A stretch of 43,911 bases of DNA from Candidatus Sulfotelmatobacter sp. (lineage in GTDB: Bacteria; Acidobacteriota; Terriglobia; Terriglobales; Acidobacteriaceae): positions 1 through 43,911 of the forward strand of contig JAICJP010000002.1 in the NCBI GenBank assembly GCA_025928375.1, written 5' to 3'. Below the pieces are notes generated by a model. The model was not told where the DNA came from, did not search any database, and saw only the letters and a list, made by a program, of their open reading frames with translations. A program made the position numbers and the translations under genes. Positions 39,591 to 43,911 of the stretch are shown in pieces. Within the stretch, counting starts at the first letter, position 1, and the number at the start of each line of letters is the position of its first letter.

Positions 39591-39679
39591 GCCCGAATCT
39601 CTCGGCCTGCTCCGTAATCAGATGGTGACAGCGAGTATCGGGCAGTCCAGCCCGCACCTTGCTGGCTCTTAAGCACCGT

Positions 39680-41797
39680 TCACTTCGGCCGTACTTCCAA
39701 CAGGAGATGTTCATTGAACTCGATTGGCAAATGCGCAGAGTGTCCCGACACCGTGCCCAGGCTTTTTCCTGTGACATAGTCCACGACAGTGTAGTTGCGA
39801 TCCTCGAGGCCGCGTAGTTCGACTGGGCCCTTCCACTGCTTGGCAAAGAAGGCATAGTACATGACCTGGTTCTTGCGGATTGCATGCGTCTCCGGCGCAT
39901 CGAAGCCGATGTCATAGAGCTGCCCGAGGTATTGTCCTCTTGACAACATCTTTTCCCGATAGATGCGAAGCCACTTTTCGAATTGCTTCTCCCGCGATGG
40001 AGTCAGGTCAGATCGACTCCTCTTCGCGACCAGAGACGGAATAACAAACTGTGTTCCCACAACGCCTCCCACCCCCACAGTAGACGCGAAGTCATTGGCG
40101 CCATCGCTCAGTTCGACGTGATCCCCGAAGAACGGAACGTCATCGCCCATTAGGGCCTTCAACGTTTTTGCCTTCGAACGAACTTGAAAGGAACCTTTGG
40201 GGTCGGAAGCCACGGACATATTGAAGTGTGGCATGGTGAAAAAGGAAAACGCCGTGCCGCAGGGGCAGAACTCTACCAGCGTCCCTGGCTTTACAGACTG
40301 TGCGGTGTCGTAAATCGCCTTAAAGAAATCCGGCAAAGCTTCGACCGACTCCTCCGGCTGTGCGTGATGGTGAGCCGGGTTGTAGCAGGCTGGAACTCCA
40401 TTCATGTCCTGGCCATCGAGCTTCAGCCCGTCAAATCCCCAATCCACCAGAATTTTTCGCACCAATGCTTTGTGGTACTCCACAACGCGGCGGTCCGCTG
40501 GGCACAAATAATAGGAATTCCACCAGGAAACCTTTCTCGTGGAGCCATCACGGTTCAGTAACTCATAATCGGAATGATCCCGCAGCAATTCCGAGTTCGG
40601 CACAGCGCTGAGCGGAGACCACCAGAGCTGGGCCTTGAATCCTTCCTGGTGAATGCGGTCTACCAGGGCCTTGATGTCGGCATCTCCGTTCGGAAATTTC
40701 TTGGGATCAAGTTGCCAATCGCCCACATTGTTCTGCCAACCGTCATCGAGCGTGACCCACGTAAATCCCAGTCGCCTCGCCGTCGGAAGTGAGCCATACA
40801 CCTGTTGAGGTTGAACCGTTCGTCCATATCCCCACGCGCACCAGATGGCGCCAAAAGCGTCGCTGGGCGCGGTTGCCATCTGGAAACCTTGTTTCATCAT
40901 AAAGCGACGGTAATCCAAGAGCGCGCGGAAGTAGTCTCCTTGATGGATGGCGACGAAAGTACGAAACGTATGAAAGCTTTCGCCGGGATTTAATGAGGCA
41001 TCTTTGGTAAACCGTATGCCAACTCTGGCATGGGCGGGGTCGGGCATGGATACCGGGAGGGAAACCAGCTTCGGCCGCGGCTCGACATGTCCCACGGCAA
41101 TTCCAACGTCGCGGCGCCAGACGTCAATAACCGGCGTACCGCCACCATAATCGTCGGCATTCATGCCTTGATAGTTATCCTGCCGAAACTTCGTGTGCAG
41201 CGGCAGAACCCAGTTGGGCCGTTTCTCGTAGGAGCCACTCTGGTAAGACCAAAAAACTGGCCCGCGCACACCGCGTTGCGCGTTCACCGTGTACGCGTTG
41301 TTAGTCCAACTTTTGATGGCTAGCTTGGATGTTCCGGTATTGGTGTACTGGACATCGAAAAAGGCCATGGCAGGAAAATCGTCATACACGGTGACGGAAA
41401 CTGTCTTCGTGAGCGTTCCCATTTTTCCTTGCACGGTAAGCCGCTCGCCCTCGCCGAAAGAGTCTTTTGTACGCTCGTGTCTTTGCGAGGTCTGGAGGAA
41501 CTCGGTCCAGAGCTTGTCTGCAGTCGTCACCGTCTCTGAGGCAGTAAATGGTCCCATGACCGTCTCCATCTTGTCGAAACGGGCAACCACCCGGCTACGC
41601 AGGTGGTTATCAAATTCAATTCGCAGGTTGCCGCCTTGAATCTTAGCCGTGCCGGCGGGACCGCTCGCAACGGCACAGGGCGAACAAACCGCAAGCCCAA
41701 GGATGAGAGCAATCCAAAGCCCGGTCGTGGAAGTGGATTTCAGCCCTCGAAGCAGGTTGTTTTGTGATTGCAAAATCGCGCTTTTCATTGAAGACAT
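39680..41797 (-). CDS. Secreted clan GH-D alpha-galactosidase-like glycoside hydrolase
   Basis: 'RRLGFTWVTLDDGWQNNVGDWQLDPKKFPNGDADIKALVDRIHQEGFKAQLWWSPL'; nucleophile region 'WGFDGLKLDGQDM'. The signal peptide starts at MSSMKSAILQ (41797), not the longer ORF start 42010. Confidence 0.85.
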   Translation of the reverse strand: MSSMKSAILQSQNNLLRGLKSTSTTGLWIALILGLAVCSPCAVASGPAGTAKIQGGNLRIEFDNHLRSRVVARFDKMETVMGPFTASETVTTADKLWTEFLQTSQRHERTKDSFGEGERLTVQGKMGTLTKTVSVTVYDDFPAMAFFDVQYTNTGTSKLAIKSWTNNAYTVNAQRGVRGPVFWSYQSGSYEKRPNWVLPLHTKFRQDNYQGMNADDYGGGTPVIDVWRRDVGIAVGHVEPRPKLVSLPVSMPDPAHARVGIRFTKDASLNPGESFHTFRTFVAIHQGDYFRALLDYRRFMMKQGFQMATAPSDAFGAIWCAWGYGRTVQPQQVYGSLPTARRLGFTWVTLDDGWQNNVGDWQLDPKKFPNGDADIKALVDRIHQEGFKAQLWWSPLSAVPNSELLRDHSDYELLNRDGSTRKVSWWNSYYLCPADRRVVEYHKALVRKILVDWGFDGLKLDGQDMNGVPACYNPAHHHAQPEESVEALPDFFKAIYDTAQSVKPGTLVEFCPCGTAFSFFTMPHFNMSVASDPKGSFQVRSKAKTLKALMGDDVPFFGDHVELSDGANDFASTVGVGGVVGTQFVIPSLVAKRSRSDLTPSREKQFEKWLRIYREKMLSRGQYLGQLYDIGFDAPETHAIRKNQVMYYAFFAKQWKGPVELRGLEDRNYTVVDYVTGKSLGTVSGHSAHLPIEFNEHLLLEVRPK

Positions 41798-42089
41798 AGA
41801 ATTCCTCAAGCACAAAAGGGACGGCGCCAGGAAATCGATTGAAATAAAACGTAAATACTCGTAGTACAAGCAAAAACTCGCAAAGTCAACTTCATTTTGG
41901 GGTGGGATGCGGAGGCAAAATACGCAAAGCACATTGCTTTTATTGCGTTTGCAAGATGATCTGCCGAAACGTTCGCCGGAAACAGTAATGTTCCGATAGT
42001 GCTGAAACATGTGAATCGCATACCGAAGTACGCGCCCAAGTGGATTTGGCCAGCTGTAATCGGAAACTGCGAGAGAGGAGATGCCTTCA

Positions 42090-42212
42090 ATGCAGCGTAG
42101 AGATTTTCTAAAAAGTACTGTCGCTGTTGCGGTAGGCGATGGGTTTCACATGCTCCCGGCAACTAAAGGAGTCAAAGGAAAGGAGTCTGCGATTAATAGG
42201 CAGAAGCGTTAG
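42090..42212 (+). pseudogene. Truncated Tat-leader ORF (40 aa), remnant of an exported protein
   Basis: 'MQRRDFLKSTVAVAVGDGFHMLPATKGVKGKESAINRQKR*': twin-arginine RRDFLK leader with GAGAGAGGAG upstream, then stop with no mature domain. Confidence 0.6.
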
Positions 42213-42328
42213 CTTAACCAGAGCGAAAAGCGGATCGGGACGACCATCAGGACGCGGAGACCGCCAGAAATATCGGCATCACGTTGACAATCCTAAATCC
42301 AAGCACTGCCCTGAACGAGCCGACAAAG

Positions 42329-42526
42329 CTACGCCCCGGCTGACGTGTTTAGAACCAGCTCTTGGCGATCCTTCAGCTTCAAGAAATGAAGGACCCAGGC
42401 GATGCAGTTCTGTACGTTCACTTCGGTGAGACCTAGCTTCTTTGCTATATCGCGATCATCCAAGCCTTCGCCCAACGAGTGATAGATTGGGCCAAGGATA
42501 CCGGTTTGCTCCCAAAAGGAGCGCAT
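42329..42526 (-). CDS. Small LuxR-type HTH protein (65 aa, no receiver domain)
   Basis: 'YHSLGEGLDDRDIAKKLGLTEVNVQNCIAWVLHFLKLKDRQELVL' matches the LuxR C-terminal HTH pattern. ATG 42526 is preceded by CAGGAGGAGACGAT on the minus strand. Confidence 0.65.
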   Translation of the reverse strand: MRSFWEQTGILGPIYHSLGEGLDDRDIAKKLGLTEVNVQNCIAWVLHFLKLKDRQELVLNTSAGA

Positions 42527-42673
42527 ATCGTCTCCTCCTGAAGTCGAGTACACCACTAACAGGAGAGAGGACGTGCTCGTCTCAAGCATCATGATGGCCC
42601 ACATAGAGAGGAATAGCTGGTCTAAACTGCTCACCTCTATTTCGGGGTCACAAGCAGATTGGCTCACTTGGCA

Positions 42674-42960
42674 ATGGCCACAAAGTTTACCCCACTGCAC
42701 GACCGCATTTTGGTGCGGCGAGTAGAAGAAGTCGGCACAACTCGGGGTGGAATCATCATCCCGGACTCTGCTAAAGACAAACCACAGGAGGGCGAAGTCA
42801 TCTCGGTTGGCAAGGGCAAGACCAACGACGAAGGCAAAGTGTTCTCTCCGACTCCAGCGCCTACGACCGCAACAGCTCTGATCAAGTTCTTCGCTTTCGG
42901 AACTACTCCGATCGAAAGGCTTCTCCTGAGTCCGATGCCATCGCGATCGTGCGCGACTCT
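42674..42960 (+). pseudogene. Degenerate groES (co-chaperonin 10) remnant
   Basis: '[57 protein letters not shown]' is clear GroES N-terminal half; homology then breaks. A different frame carries a weak '[14 protein letters not shown]...ESDAIAIV', reminiscent of 'GDRVLFGKYSG...REDDVLAIV'. Confidence 0.8.
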
Positions 42961-42963
42961 CGC

Positions 42964-43473
42964 TCAATCCGCAGCGACCTGCTTTCTCCTCCATTCTCTT
43001 GCTTCGTCCGATTTAGCCCATTCCCCCGCCACTTGCTTTGTGGGCACATTGAGCCGATTCCAGACATTCGTCGTAGCAATCCAGAGAAGTAGCGAGGCGA
43101 GCGCGGTCTCGTCATAGTGCTGTCTCGCTTCCTTCCAAACTTCTTCTGGAACCGGATCGGAACGATCACTCAGCCGGGTCACGGCTTCGGTCAATGAGAG
43201 CGCCGCACGTTCGGCATCGGTGAAATAGGGCACATCCTGCCATGCGGCGACTGCGAACAGACGTTCCATGGTTTCGTCCGCGGCCTTAAAGCGGAAGTTC
43301 ATATCAACGCATACGCTACAGCCATTGATCTGGCTCGCACGCAAATGAACAAGGTCGAGTGTCTTCTTAGGTACGCCGCCCTGCTCGGTAGCCTTCGCCA
43401 AAGCTTGTAGTGCTTCCATCACGCCAGGAATGATCATTGCTGGATTTTTCATTCGTGCTTGCATGAGTATCAC
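42964..43473 (-). CDS. Carboxymuconolactone decarboxylase/AhpD family protein
   Basis: '[63 protein letters not shown]' with CxxC motif. Confidence 0.92.
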   Translation of the reverse strand: MILMQARMKNPAMIIPGVMEALQALAKATEQGGVPKKTLDLVHLRASQINGCSVCVDMNFRFKAADETMERLFAVAAWQDVPYFTDAERAALSLTEAVTRLSDRSDPVPEEVWKEARQHYDETALASLLLWIATTNVWNRLNVPTKQVAGEWAKSDEAREWRRKQVAAD

Positions 43474-43560
43474 TCTCTCCTTCTTGAGAATTGCTAGTTT
43501 GCTTTCCCTACCATGACGAATCTCAAGCCGAAGATGTGACCGGCGGCGGCGCCAGTCTAT

Positions 43561-43911
43561 TTAGGTCATGTATCCACGGCCATAGATTCCGACCACGAGT
43601 GCTGCAACGGCGGCGACAAGGAACATGACCGGCACGCCATTTCCTAAAGAATGGTCATGTGCTCGGATGTGTGTGACCAGGGCCCCGATAAAGAACAGCG
43701 TGAGCCCAGCGGCGGCGAGCACCCCAATCAGGGGCACGCCAATGCCTACGAGCAATCCCACTGCACCCGCAGCTTTGAGTATCCCCAGAATGGGAAGCGA
43801 CCACTCCGGCACCCCCAACTGGTTCATGTTTCCGAGGAGCCACTTGGGACGGATGAAGTCATTCGCGGCCGCATATATGTTCGCGGCAGCAGCAACGGCT
43901 GTAATGATGAT
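43561..43911 (-). CDS. DoxX family membrane protein (5' end beyond window)
   Basis: Frame open to the window end: 'IITAVAAAANIYAAANDFIRPKWLLGNMNQLGVPEWSLPILGILKAAGAVGLLVGIGVPLIGVLAAAGLTLFFIGALVTHIRAHD'. Confidence 0.82.
   Translation of the reverse strand: MIITAVAAAANIYAAANDFIRPKWLLGNMNQLGVPEWSLPILGILKAAGAVGLLVGIGVPLIGVLAAAGLTLFFIGALVTHIRAHDHSLGNGVPVMFLVAAVAALVVGIYGRGYMT

Noticed and set aside
41798-42010. 71-aa N-terminal extension of the second GH-D protein
   Set aside because: The extension lacks features and is followed by a clear start with a signal-peptide-like N-terminus at 41797.

Overview
The window looks like an acidobacterial-type chromosome segment. This is inferred from an Oar-like TonB receptor, CRTAC1/ASPIC proteins, Tat-exported Gfo/Idh and TIM-barrel proteins, and a BBP2-type porin; no taxonomic marker was tested. 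Left to right it contains: (i) the end of an oligopeptide/dipeptide ABC transporter operon; (ii) an S8 subtilisin with an unusual C-terminal VVWG repeat tail, followed by a small membrane protein; (iii) a split L-rhamnose catabolic locus: a GH35-like/DUF5597 protein, rhaI isomerase, rhaB kinase, aldolase-dehydrogenase fusion, rhaM mutarotase, rhaT transporter and a GH78 rhamnosidase. It is interrupted by a GNAT gene and an amtB-glnK-porin nitrogen module; (iv) a scarred patch at about 23.4-25.4 kb with a 3'-half tRNA-Asp remnant, two imperfect ~78-bp direct repeats flanking a frameshifted NHL-repeat pseudogene, and a frameshifted ICL/PEPM-family gene; (v) a sugar-processing region with a TIM-barrel isomerase, a Gfo/Idh oxidoreductase, two clan GH-D (alpha-galactosidase-like) enzymes, an Oar-like TonB receptor, a CRTAC1 protein and two exported TPR proteins; (vi) a decayed right end with a Tat-leader-only ORF, a tiny LuxR-type HTH protein, a degenerate groES remnant, an AhpD/CMD protein and a partial DoxX gene. 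No CRISPR array, rRNA, intact tRNA or recognisable transposase was seen. All calls come from reading the translations; no database search was run.
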